IMG/VR virus record: IMGVR_UViG_3300045970_000063
Location: 1 to 34,083 of that record
Length of the DNA: 34,083 nt
Source of the DNA: a virus
Reading direction: 5' to 3' (one strand)
The stretch's first letter is position 1; the number at the start of each line of letters is the position of its first letter. Under the pieces are notes generated by a model. It searched no databases and was not told the origin of the DNA. It saw only the letters and a list, made by a program, of their open reading frames with translations. This document shows positions 8,024-15,072 of this stretch, in pieces. The translations under genes were made by a program, and so were the position numbers.

Positions 8024-9064
8024 TTAATTGTTGAAACACTTAGATAAGCGACTCAAGTTTTCCACCACAAACTCAAAATTTGGTCTGGATTTGAAGATTC
8101 CAGTATACTTGCTCACAATCTCTTGATAGGTAGGCTTATTCAGCGTGTTACTAGAGAGGAATTTCAAGGCTTGATTCTGCGTATAAGCAGAGGCATATAC
8201 AGAACTAAGGTCTATTAGCTTGTAGTTGCGTAAGATAAGATCGTGATTGTCTTTAATAAGATTGATGAACTTATCTGTGCTATTAATAGATGATACAGTA
8301 TTGATAAAACTGATTGGGTCTTTGTCATAAAGATCTAGGTATGTCTGGTCTGTGCTAAAGTAGGCTTCTTTTAGCTTGTGAAGGGTCTTGTAGCCTACAC
8401 GATTGATTCCAGGTATATTGTCGCCCTTATCCCCGACGAGAGCCTTATAGAACAAGTATTCAGATGGGTGAATCTTTACACCCTTCATATCTTCGAAATG
8501 ATCTGGGAAGTTCTTGTTCGTAACTATCATCTTTTTATAGGGAACATAACAGGAAATACTTGGGCTAGCTACCATCTGTAGAAAGTCAGTATCGTTGCTG
8601 AGGATGACAGAATGCTTGCCTAAACTATTAAGCTGCTCGGCCATCAATCCGATTATGTCATCAGCCTCAATGCCCGTTTCCATATACACAGGCAGGTTAA
8701 AAGCCCTGCACAGCTCAACCACGGAGTCTCTAAGCTTGCCATACACAGAGAATAAATAATCTTTTGTGTCCAATTGTGCGCCAGCAATAGGTGCTAACTC
8801 TCTGTTGCCCTTGTAATCAGCGAACAAAGCCTGTTTCCGGTGTGATCCACCAATGTCAAAAATAATATAAAGGCTGGAGCAATTGAAGTTCTTTGCCTGA
8901 AGCCCTAACTGGTGTACAAACATATCTGATACAGATGAGATTAACTCGGATTCTGTCAGTAAGTTACTACCAGCTTGTCTGGCATAGAGTAAACGAACTA
9001 AAAGGTTACTACCATCCACCAAAAGTGCTGGATTTGAATCCAGAAAGATTAGATCTTTTACCAT
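8024..9064 (-). CDS. 5'-3' flap exonuclease (T4 RNase H / FEN family)
   Basis: Removes RNA primers and 5' flaps during lagging-strand repair. All metal-site motifs of the FEN family are present in order: D17 (LLVDGSN), FDIGGSHRKQ (69-78) with ADYKGNR, EADD (133-136), LSNDTDF (155-161) and GDKGDNIPG (211-219), the last beginning the helix-turn-helix that binds duplex DNA. Length 346 aa is typical for phage members. The ATG overlaps the stop of the gene before it by 7 bases, so the two are coupled. The last 19 codons are probably foreign: a second, diverged version of this tail lies downstream of the homing endonuclease at 7103-7163. Confidence 0.93.
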   Translation of the reverse strand: MVKDLIFLDSNPALLVDGSNLLVRLLYARQAGSNLLTESELISSVSDMFVHQLGLQAKNFNCSSLYIIFDIGGSHRKQALFADYKGNRELAPIAGAQLDTKDYLFSVYGKLRDSVVELCRAFNLPVYMETGIEADDIIGLMAEQLNSLGKHSVILSNDTDFLQMVASPSISCYVPYKKMIVTNKNFPDHFEDMKGVKIHPSEYLFYKALVGDKGDNIPGINRVGYKTLHKLKEAYFSTDQTYLDLYDKDPISFINTVSSINSTDKFINLIKDNHDLILRNYKLIDLSSVYASAYTQNQALKFLSSNTLNKPTYQEIVSKYTGIFKSRPNFEFVVENLSRLSKCFNN

Positions 9065-10188
9065 GCGAGGTTCCCTAGAATTTGGTCCACAGCCGTACTG
9101 GTGTCCATATTCGCTATATCGGGTTCGGGTAGATTTTTGGGCAATGTTTTTTTAGGGTTCGCACGAACTATTTGTACGTCCTGGAAACAATACAACTTAG
9201 AGCGTTCCACTAACTTGTAGTATACTTTACCAGAAGGTATCTTTTCTATTTTGATGTTCTTAACAGAGTGTCTGGCATAGTAATTAGAAAAGCTAGACAT
9301 GAGGTTTATATCAAACTGGGTAATTTTGAGGAGTCTGCTGAGATTGAGCGTGAAGTGTGTCCCAGAACTGGTTAAGAATATATCAACCATATCTTGCTTG
9401 GTTAAAAAGCAGTATGAAATCTCTTTGTGAGACTGAGATAAATACTCTAAAGCTTTTCCTTTAGAACCTAAAAAGGAAGGATCGGATAAGTCTAAGTCTT
9501 CGCCTGGTTTAGCATACTTGAATTTTGTATACAGAAGGAGCAAGAAAAGATACTGAAGGTTTACATATTTTAACTTGTTGAGTCTCAGTTTGTTTATTAG
9601 CTTGTTGGTCCCTATTAGAGAAGATAAATATTCTAATCCAAACTTACCAGAATAAAGTCTAATATTGTTATTCTTTGCTATAAGACAATGATGAATATCT
9701 GACTTTTCACTACAAATTGCCCAGAAATCTATGTCATCAGATAGTATTAAGTACCGATCTTTGTAAGTTACCGCCAAAGAGTACAAGGTATTCACTTTTG
9801 TTTTTGGAGTACATTCTAGGGAAAATTCTGTTACAGTAGAAAATACTTTATAGAGTTCTTTCTCTGTATTTGACATTTTGTCTATAGAATTACACAAAAG
9901 TATTACAGATTTCACCTTTACGAGCCGTTTAATCTTCAAAATCGGATCGAAGATATAGTCAACAGCTTGTAGTGCAGTGGGATCATTCTGCCCCGCGACG
10001 AGGGCCGACCATTTTTGCCCAAAAGAGCTATTATATTTTAGCTTGCTATCTATAAAAGCACTATAGTAATAGAGATCAATTACTAAGATACTATCATTCA
10101 AATCTACTTCAGATAGTACTCTATTGTTAAGAGACTTATTATTCTCTCCTATTAGCTGTTTATTCTTAGGTGATCTAGTTATTACCAT
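9058..10188 (-). CDS. Degenerate FEN/PIN-like paralogue of the flap exonuclease
   Basis: 376 residues, first gene of the minus-strand series. Its N-terminal half can be laid over the neighbouring exonuclease: ILVIDLYYYSAF (34-45, keeping D38) on ALLVDGSNLLVR, SVILLCNS on SLYIIFDI, and RYLILSDDIDFWAIC (145-159) on HSVILSNDTDFLQMV. The EADD metal motif is replaced by KTKVNTL (129-135) and no GDKGDN loop is found, so it has probably lost nuclease activity. The remaining C-terminal 170 residues are unassigned. The family link is my own reading of two protein sequences side by side, not a database match. It may act as a structural partner or regulator of the exonuclease with which it overlaps by 7 bases. 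There is no clear Shine-Dalgarno. Confidence 0.65.
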   Translation of the reverse strand: MVITRSPKNKQLIGENNKSLNNRVLSEVDLNDSILVIDLYYYSAFIDSKLKYNSSFGQKWSALVAGQNDPTALQAVDYIFDPILKIKRLVKVKSVILLCNSIDKMSNTEKELYKVFSTVTEFSLECTPKTKVNTLYSLAVTYKDRYLILSDDIDFWAICSEKSDIHHCLIAKNNNIRLYSGKFGLEYLSSLIGTNKLINKLRLNKLKYVNLQYLFLLLLYTKFKYAKPGEDLDLSDPSFLGSKGKALEYLSQSHKEISYCFLTKQDMVDIFLTSSGTHFTLNLSRLLKITQFDINLMSSFSNYYARHSVKNIKIEKIPSGKVYYKLVERSKLYCFQDVQIVRANPKKTLPKNLPEPDIANMDTSTAVDQILGNLAW

Positions 10189-10192
10189 ATAT

Positions 10193-10211
10193 TATTTATA
10201 TATTATTTATA
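10193..10211 (-). promoter_or_regulatory. Tandem TATAAATA late-promoter-like boxes
   Basis: On the minus strand two perfect TATAAATA octamers occur 11 bases apart (10211-10204 and 10200-10193), the second only 4 bases before the ATG at 10188. TATAAATA is the T4 late-promoter -10 box recognised with gp55, and this window encodes a gp55-like sigma factor. A start from the distal box would leave a leader of only about 10 bases. AT-rich DNA can give such boxes by chance, but a tandem pair directly before a gene is less likely. No transcript evidence. Confidence 0.45.
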
Positions 10212-10404
10212 TATTAAAAGAAGCAAGAATCGTGCCAAAACTTCCTGATTTTTTGTTTCGCCCTGGACTGCCCGATCCGATATACTATTATCGCGGTGAA
10301 TTAAATTCGAAGCGGTTTTATTACTTACCTTGATACTTCATGTATCGGGTTTTCGCTAGGAACTCCCTAGCCTTTTTGTGGGTTCGTCCCATCCAGGAGC
10401 CATA
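10212..10404 (+). other. Divergent control region and leader of the gp32-like gene
   Basis: This gap between the minus-strand series and the plus-strand gp32-like gene holds no convincing protein-coding frame. A TATACT at 10281-10286 could be a -10 box, but no -35 at the right spacing was found. Two hairpins follow: GATAC/GTATC (10332-10346) and GCTAGG/CCTAGC (10355-10371, then five T). The Shine-Dalgarno AGGAG at 10394-10398 sits 6 bases before the ATG at 10405. No tRNA was seen. Confidence 0.5.
10355..10377 (+). terminator. Leader hairpin with T-run ahead of the gp32-like gene
   Basis: The arms GCTAGG (10355-10360) and CCTAGC (10366-10371) pair perfectly around AACTC and are followed by CTTTTTG, the form of an intrinsic terminator. 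It lies inside the leader of the gp32-like gene, about 27 bases before the start, so it may act as an attenuator. The loop can also pair with GGGTT at 10380-10384 (one G-U), which would make a small pseudoknot. Confidence 0.55.
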
Positions 10405-11244
10405 ATGGCACAAACAAATTTCAATCTCTTCAAGGAACTGCTAGAAAAATCAAACCAAAAGACTGCGAAGACAGGTCCTTATTGGTTCAAGCCCGTAGCA
10501 GGTAGCACACATACCCTAAGATTTCTCCCTTTGAAGTCTCGTAACTTCGAACTTCCTCTTGAAATCTACAATCATCACGCTATCAATTTCCCCGATGGTC
10601 GTTTTGAGTCTTTCGCTTGCCCTCAGAAGGCTGGTGAAGGTGATTGCCCATTCTGCCAGCTAGCTTCTGCTTCCTACAAGAAGTACACCGCTACCGCTAC
10701 TGACGATCAGAGTTACAAGGATGCTTTCAAGCAGCTTGTCGTGAAACAGAACTATCTACTTGTCGGATATGAGGCTGACAAGATTGATACCGCAAATATT
10801 ACCGAAGAGTCTGTAAAGATTGTTCGCGCTTCCTCTAAAGCCTCAATGGAAACCATCGTTTCTATTATGAGCAAGGAAAAGGATTTCGTTGATTTCGATA
10901 GTGGGCGTAATGTCGAACTATTGAAGCCAGCTGGAAAGGGTGCCATTGTAGCTACTACTTGGGCCTTCCAGGATCCAGAGCCAGCCTTCACTGGTAAGAA
11001 GGGCAAGGAAACTTGGGATAAGCTAATTGAGGTATCTCCTGATCTAACCAACCTTATCACTCCTCCAACTAAGGAAAAGATGGCCGAACTAATGGCCCGT
11101 TTCACCAGCCAGCCTAAGATTGACGAGCCTGTAGTATCTCCTACTATGGCTGCTAAGCCTAAGGCATCTACCAAGGCACCAGTTGTTGCTGATGACATGG
11201 GTGATGACGAAATGGCAGAACTCCGTAAGTCACTAGAGGATTAA
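10405..11244 (+). CDS. Single-stranded DNA-binding protein, T4 gp32-like
   Basis: Coats single-stranded DNA in replication, recombination and repair. The zinc site of T4 gp32 is recognisable: H57/H58, C72, C81 and C84 (HH...ACPQ...GDCPFC), with spacing close to the H64, C77, C87, C90 of T4. The N-terminal basic segment (FKELLEKSNQKTAK) fits the cooperative binding domain, and the C-terminus is an acidic tail after a Lys/Pro/Ala linker (DDMGDDEMAELRKS), the part that contacts partner proteins. The ATG at 10405 with AGGAG is the start; the frame could extend to a GTG at 10378, but that has no ribosome site. Codon use with many C-ending codons suggests high expression. A strong terminator follows. 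Confidence 0.92.
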   Translation: MAQTNFNLFKELLEKSNQKTAKTGPYWFKPVAGSTHTLRFLPLKSRNFELPLEIYNHHAINFPDGRFESFACPQKAGEGDCPFCQLASASYKKYTATATDDQSYKDAFKQLVVKQNYLLVGYEADKIDTANITEESVKIVRASSKASMETIVSIMSKEKDFVDFDSGRNVELLKPAGKGAIVATTWAFQDPEPAFTGKKGKETWDKLIEVSPDLTNLITPPTKEKMAELMARFTSQPKIDEPVVSPTMAAKPKASTKAPVVADDMGDDEMAELRKSLED

Positions 11245-11250
11245 TCGGGA

Positions 11251-11292
11251 GTGGCCTGACCGTCTTCCCCCCTCCTTGAACAGTCAGGCCAC
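11251..11292 (+). terminator. Long-stem hairpin after the gp32-like gene
   Basis: GTGGCCTGAC (11251-11260) and GTCAGGCCAC (11283-11292) pair over 10 bases around a C/T-rich loop of 22 bases. There is no T-run right after it, so alone it is not a classic terminator. It may protect the mRNA 3' end or work with the terminator that begins 4 bases later. Confidence 0.6.
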
Positions 11293-11295
11293 ACA

Positions 11296-11339
11296 GAGCC
11301 AAGTGCATTAACCTCCTTATGCACTTGGCTCCTTTTTTT
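11296..11339 (+). terminator. Strong intrinsic terminator
   Basis: GAGCCAAGTGCAT (11296-11308) pairs perfectly with ATGCACTTGGCTC (11319-11331), followed by C and seven T. It closes the gp32-like transcript 20 bases before the RecA-like start, so the recombinase is either reached by read-through or has its own promoter. Confidence 0.9.
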
Positions 11340-11358
11340 GAGGAAACACAGGATATTT

Positions 11359-12501
11359 ATGGCAAAATTAGGTAGTAAAAAGAGTTTAACTGGCCTCTCT
11401 AAAGAAGAGGAACAGATGGCTGGTGTATCAGCCCTTGGTGATTTGGACGGATTCCGTGCAGATTTGCGTAAGGAGTTTGGTGCAGGAACAGCTTTGAATG
11501 ACGATGACAACATTAGTGGTTTTATCAAAACCAATATTGATGCTCTGGATTATTTACTAGGTGGTGGATTACCACAAGGTAAGATGACAGAGGTAGCAGG
11601 ACGAGAAGGCACTGGTAAATCCAGCTTTGGCATTCATATGCTTGCTAATATTCAGAAGCAAGGTGGGCTAGGTGTTATTATCGACACAGAGAGCGGAGGA
11701 ATCGGAGATAGGTTTCGTTTGGAGCATTTTGGAGTTGATCCCAGGAAAGCAATCGTATCAGTTGAAGATGTGGCTGAAAAGGTCTTTTCTCAGATTGAGC
11801 GCGTGGCTAACTACATCGCTAAAAACAATATTAAAGACCCTTCGATGGTGATCGTGGACTCTGTTGCTGGCCTGATAGCTAAGGCAGAGTTAGAGGCTGA
11901 TATGGAAACGAATTCATTCGCTACTACAGCCCGAGTCATTTCTAAAGGCATCAAGCGAACTAAGGCTATTTGTCATGAGACAAATCTAGCTTGTCTGTTC
12001 GTTAATCAGAGTCGTGTTAAGATCGGTGGCATGGTAAATGCCTACACTGGCCCTGAATATACAACCCCCGGTGGCGATGCCCTGAAGTTTATGGCAATCA
12101 CGCGTCTTTTCTTTGAGCGTGGCAAGACACTTGGCGATACAAAGGCTCCAGAAGGTCATATTGTTAAAGCTAAGATTATTAAGTGTAAGACCTCTGGTGC
12201 AATGAACCGTGTCCTCCCTATGCGATTCTATTACGATCAGAGAGCTTATAGTAATGCTGGTATTGTTTATGATATTCTAAATGATGCTAAGGCCTTCCCA
12301 GGTGCTGGCGCATGGAAGACTATCACGATGCCTGATGGTTCTGAGAAGAAGTTCAACACAGATTCCACATTCATGGAACTCTTTAACGCTTCTGAAGAGA
12401 ACAAACAGCACTTTGTTAATATGATGAAGTCCTGCTTCACTAATCTAGCCCTCAACGACAATGGCGAAACAGAAGTTCCACCTGAGTTGTTAGAAGACTA
12501 A
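11359..12501 (+). CDS. RecA/UvsX-like recombinase
   Basis: Strand-exchange ATPase for recombination-dependent replication and repair. Walker A is GREGTGKSS (81-89), Walker B MVIVDSVAG (about 165-173), the DNA-binding loop region has FVNQSR and TTPGGDALKF (compare TGGNALKF of RecA). The length, 380 aa, fits the family. The ATG at 11359 has AGGA five bases upstream; the frame reaches a TTG at 11338, but that lies in the terminator T-run of the previous gene. The partner gp32-like gene is immediately upstream. The C-terminus is acidic (ETEVPPELLED), as in RecA. I leave the symbol open since RecA-like and UvsX-like phage enzymes are hard to separate by eye. Confidence 0.93.
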   Translation: MAKLGSKKSLTGLSKEEEQMAGVSALGDLDGFRADLRKEFGAGTALNDDDNISGFIKTNIDALDYLLGGGLPQGKMTEVAGREGTGKSSFGIHMLANIQKQGGLGVIIDTESGGIGDRFRLEHFGVDPRKAIVSVEDVAEKVFSQIERVANYIAKNNIKDPSMVIVDSVAGLIAKAELEADMETNSFATTARVISKGIKRTKAICHETNLACLFVNQSRVKIGGMVNAYTGPEYTTPGGDALKFMAITRLFFERGKTLGDTKAPEGHIVKAKIIKCKTSGAMNRVLPMRFYYDQRAYSNAGIVYDILNDAKAFPGAGAWKTITMPDGSEKKFNTDSTFMELFNASEENKQHFVNMMKSCFTNLALNDNGETEVPPELLED

Positions 12502-12522
12502 AACAAACTAGTATACACGAAA

Positions 12523-12548
12523 AGGCCCACTTCGGTGGGCCTATTTGT
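12523..12548. terminator. Bidirectional terminator between convergent genes
   Basis: AGGCCCAC (12523-12530), a TTCG tetraloop and GTGGGCCT (12535-12542) form a perfect 8-pair stem. On the plus strand ATTTGTT follows; on the minus strand the stem is followed by TTTCG. It can end both the RecA-like transcript and the minus-strand transcript of 12551-13134. Confidence 0.88.
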
Positions 12549-12550
12549 TA

Positions 12551-12790
12551 TTACCAATAACCTTCACTGTCCCCTTTAGCTGGTTTTTCAAAGAACCATG
12601 GTCTGTATTTTTGCAGGTATTTAATATCTTCTTGACTCAACTCACCCATAAGCTTCAGATTATCCATTATAATTTGCACACGCTCGTCGACTTCTTCCTT
12701 ACTGTCAAACGCATCTGGATCATTCGGTACAAAACCATCATCGTCGCTTAATATACCCTCTGTATATAGTCGTTCATCAAAGGGATTCAT
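12551..12790 (-). CDS. Small acidic protein, paralogue of the neighbouring gene
   Basis: 79 residues, acidic at the N-terminal half and with an aromatic C-terminus (YRPWFFEKPAKG). The opening NPFDERLYTEGILSDD closely matches DPFDQRLYTEAIQSD of the gene just upstream (12808-13134), so the two arose by duplication. Start at 12790 has a purine-rich GAAAGAAG ahead. No known motif. The pair forms a separate minus-strand unit between the recombinase and the late sigma factor, facing away from the latter. Confidence 0.72.
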   Translation of the reverse strand: MNPFDERLYTEGILSDDDGFVPNDPDAFDSKEEVDERVQIIMDNLKLMGELSQEDIKYLQKYRPWFFEKPAKGDSEGYW

Positions 12791-12807
12791 AAACTTCTTT
12801 CTTTTGG

Positions 12808-13134
12808 TTACTTTTCGCCCAAGTTGGCTAAGTTTTGGTCGCTACCTAACTGTCTCTCTTCAGCATTTCCAGCTTCTTGGCTGACATAGCTGTATAAATC
12901 ATTTAATAGCCTCACTCTACCAAAATAATATGCGTAGTCTTGTGTATCTTTAGATGCCTTGGCCTTTTCTAACTCGGCTTTTTCTTCTTTCAAAAGGTCC
13001 ATTATATATACATATAATTGACTTAGGCCTCTACTTCGGTCTTTAAGAAAGTCTTGGCGGTTTAGAACCTCGGTACCATAGTCACTTTGGATAGCTTCTG
13101 TATATAATCGTTGATCAAATGGATCTAGTGTCAT
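12808..13134 (-). CDS. Small helical protein, paralogue of the neighbouring gene
   Basis: 108 residues. The ATG at 13134 is preceded by TGGAG five bases away; an earlier TTG at 13167 is less likely. After the N-terminal DPFDQRLYTEAIQSD motif shared with 12551-12790, the protein is mostly helical and charged (DLLKEEKAELEKAKAS, about 50-65). No enzyme motif seen. It is divergent from the late sigma gene, with about 90 bases between the two starts. Function unknown; small charged proteins in such places can be host-takeover factors, but that is speculation. Confidence 0.75.
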   Translation of the reverse strand: MTLDPFDQRLYTEAIQSDYGTEVLNRQDFLKDRSRGLSQLYVYIMDLLKEEKAELEKAKASKDTQDYAYYFGRVRLLNDLYSYVSQEAGNAEERQLGSDQNLANLGEK

Positions 13135-13223
13135 AATATCTCCAGGGTAATATAATTTAATTTGCAAGTTAGCCTTTTCCTTTTGTATTATCTTTCGATA
13201 GATTACTTAAGTGAGAACTATAA

Positions 13224-14237
13224 ATGCCTTATGATAACTTGGATCATGTAGATCCTATTGAAGCTGTAGATCCTGACAATGAACCAGATACCGTATTAGA
13301 ATCACTAACTTTCGAAGATGCTCGTACAGAGGTCGAGAAGAAACGTGATAAGAAATATGAGTATCGGGAAATAACCTATAATAAACAAGACGTAGCTGAC
13401 GTAGAAAAAAAGGCAATGGGTGAGATGATTTTGGTCGAGCCAGACCTTAATAAATACTCAGAAGTCTTTATTACTAGAGCTACCGCATATTATCCGCACC
13501 TTCTTGAAGGATTTGAATTAAAAAAGAAGCGCGGTAAGAAATCCAACATATACTTTATTGAGGCTGTTGGTCGCCATTTATGGGAGAAGTGGAATGCTAG
13601 CAAAACACCCGAAAATCAAAATGATTTTGTTACTTATCTTTATACAATTATTGATGGTGTTATATTTAAGTATGGGCGCCATAAGCATGGAATATCTTAC
13701 GGAGAAATTTTTCAAGGTGCTATTATCAAACTAATCCAGGCAATGGATAAGTTTGATCCACAGAGAGTGGTTGGGCATGATGAAAAGGGTAGACCTATAT
13801 ATGCCAGAGTCTACACCTATTTTACAATGATTTTGAATTACGGCATTACAACAATTACAATGGCACATGGTTACGATAAGATTCATAACATGTCCTACGA
13901 TGCAATGGGTAGAGCAGTTCCTGGAGATAAGCAGTCAGTGTCTGACGCTTCTATGATCTTCCAGGAATTTTTAATTTTCCTATCCACATATAAAGAGTCT
14001 GAGGATTTAACTCCTATAGACAAAAAGATATTAGATAAGTTATCTACTATATTAGAGGCCGGTGAAGACCTTCATAAGATAGCAAACAACCTTATTTATA
14101 CTTTACAGACTGAATGTGAAGTAAAATCTAAAGAAGTTTTAGCCGCTATGGTTAAGATGAGAACAGCATTTGGACCATTAAATATATTCTCTTCAAAGTT
14201 AATGTTAACACAGAATGACTTTGAACAGGATAATTAA
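13224..14237 (+). CDS. Late-transcription sigma factor, T4 gp55-like
   Basis: 337 residues. Residues about 158-215 read as sigma-70 region 2: YGEIFQGAIIKLIQAMDKFD (compare LIQEGNIGLIKAVEKFD), then, after a short insert, YARVYTYFTMILNYGITTIT in place of the FSTYATWWIRQAI helix. This is the part that binds the polymerase clamp and the -10 box. No typical region 4 is visible, as in T4 gp55, which reads only TATAAATA. The N-terminal 60 residues are acidic. It stands first in the plus-strand late block, just upstream of the terminase genes. TATAAATG overlaps the start codon itself, which may be chance. An alternative role as a general sigma is less likely. Confidence 0.8.
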   Translation: MPYDNLDHVDPIEAVDPDNEPDTVLESLTFEDARTEVEKKRDKKYEYREITYNKQDVADVEKKAMGEMILVEPDLNKYSEVFITRATAYYPHLLEGFELKKKRGKKSNIYFIEAVGRHLWEKWNASKTPENQNDFVTYLYTIIDGVIFKYGRHKHGISYGEIFQGAIIKLIQAMDKFDPQRVVGHDEKGRPIYARVYTYFTMILNYGITTITMAHGYDKIHNMSYDAMGRAVPGDKQSVSDASMIFQEFLIFLSTYKESEDLTPIDKKILDKLSTILEAGEDLHKIANNLIYTLQTECEVKSKEVLAAMVKMRTAFGPLNIFSSKLMLTQNDFEQDN

Positions 14238-14315
14238 ATGTTGACCAAGTCCTGTGGTGACTGTGGTTATATTCATACTTTGAGCTTTCGGGTTCATAAC
14301 TGCATGCATAACTAA
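14238..14315 (+). CDS. Possible 25-residue cysteine/histidine peptide
   Basis: An ATG directly abuts the sigma factor stop (TAAATG) and opens a frame of 25 codons. It has C6-x2-C9 (CGDC), H13, H20, C22 and H24, enough for a small zinc site. Its start could be used by coupling to the sigma gene. It could equally be a fragment of a gene damaged by the endonuclease insertion next to it. Too short to be sure it is translated. Confidence 0.35.
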   Translation: MLTKSCGDCGYIHTLSFRVHNCMHN

Positions 14316-14343
14316 TGGATCCTGGTTAATTCTGGGATCCATT
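14314..14343 (+). terminator. Inverted repeat after the sigma factor gene
   Basis: AATGGATCC (14314-14322) and GGATCCATT (14335-14343) are perfect complements around a 12-base loop, followed by GTATTTAT. The T-run is poor, so termination would be weak. It lies 25 bases before the endonuclease start and could shield that gene from read-through translation. Confidence 0.5.
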
Positions 14344-14368
14344 GTATTTATACAGAACTAAGTAGTAT

Positions 14369-15072
14369 ATGAGATTGTTAAACATATCTATCCCACAGGA
14401 ACACGCTAAAAACCTTGGTGGTATTTTACTTAGTCTTATTTTTAAAAATAGTAGAACTAAATTACTCTGGCAGTGCGTGAAAGGACATACTTGGGAATCA
14501 ACCTGGGTCATATTCAACAGGGTAGTTGGTGCCCACAGTGCGCTGGTTATTTTACTACAGATATTTCCGTATTACGACAACATGCTATAAATAAAGGCGG
14601 TAAGTTAAAAAGTAAAGTTTATATAAATAATCGTAGTAAGGTTGAATGGGTGTGCTCGAAAAAACATACGTGGTTTGCTAAATGGGATGATGTCAACTGT
14701 AAAAATAGTTGGTGCCCAAAATGTAACATCTTCAAAACAGAAGAAAAGGTTAGATCTATTTTAGAATCAAAATTACAGTTGTCTTTTCCAAAACGCCGAT
14801 TTTACTATGATAAACATAAGTTTTATGAATTAGATGGTTATAATGAAGAAAATAAAATAGCTTTTGAATATAACGGAAAACAGCATTACTTGAGACATCC
14901 AAAATGGCATAAAACAGAACAAGCATTCGCTCTTCAACAAGTTAGAGATGCTAATAAAGTATTGTGGTGCGAGCAAAACAATATTACATTAATAGTTATA
15001 CCATATACGGCAGACAATAACTTAACTAAGTATATAGATAAGAAACTCAGTGAGATCCTATTATGCAAGTAA
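14369..15072 (+). pseudogene. Frameshifted homing endonuclease of the zinc-ribbon family
   Basis: Same family as the gene at 7152-8018. Frame one (from 14369) gives the N-terminus and the first half of a zinc ribbon (LLWQCVKGHTWESTW). The matching second half (HIQQGSWCPQC) is in another frame; one base is missing at 14507-14508 between the TGG and CAT codons. A second ribbon follows (VEWVCSKKHTW...SWCPKC), then an intact nuclease domain: ELDGYN, IAFEYNGKQHY, WHKT, RDANK and LIVIP. Two ribbons are present against three in the relative. The last codons overlap the start of the next gene by 10 bases. A sequencing error or programmed slip are possible, but no strong slippery site is visible. Confidence 0.8.

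Noticed and set aside
10212-10404. tRNA or other stable RNA in the divergent gap
   Set aside because: The hairpins do not form a cloverleaf and no T-loop sequence is in the right place.
10752-11198. 148-codon minus-strand open frame inside the gp32-like gene
   Set aside because: It lies wholly inside a well-supported gene on the other strand, has no ribosome site, and its Ser/Val/Leu-rich sequence is typical of an antisense shadow.
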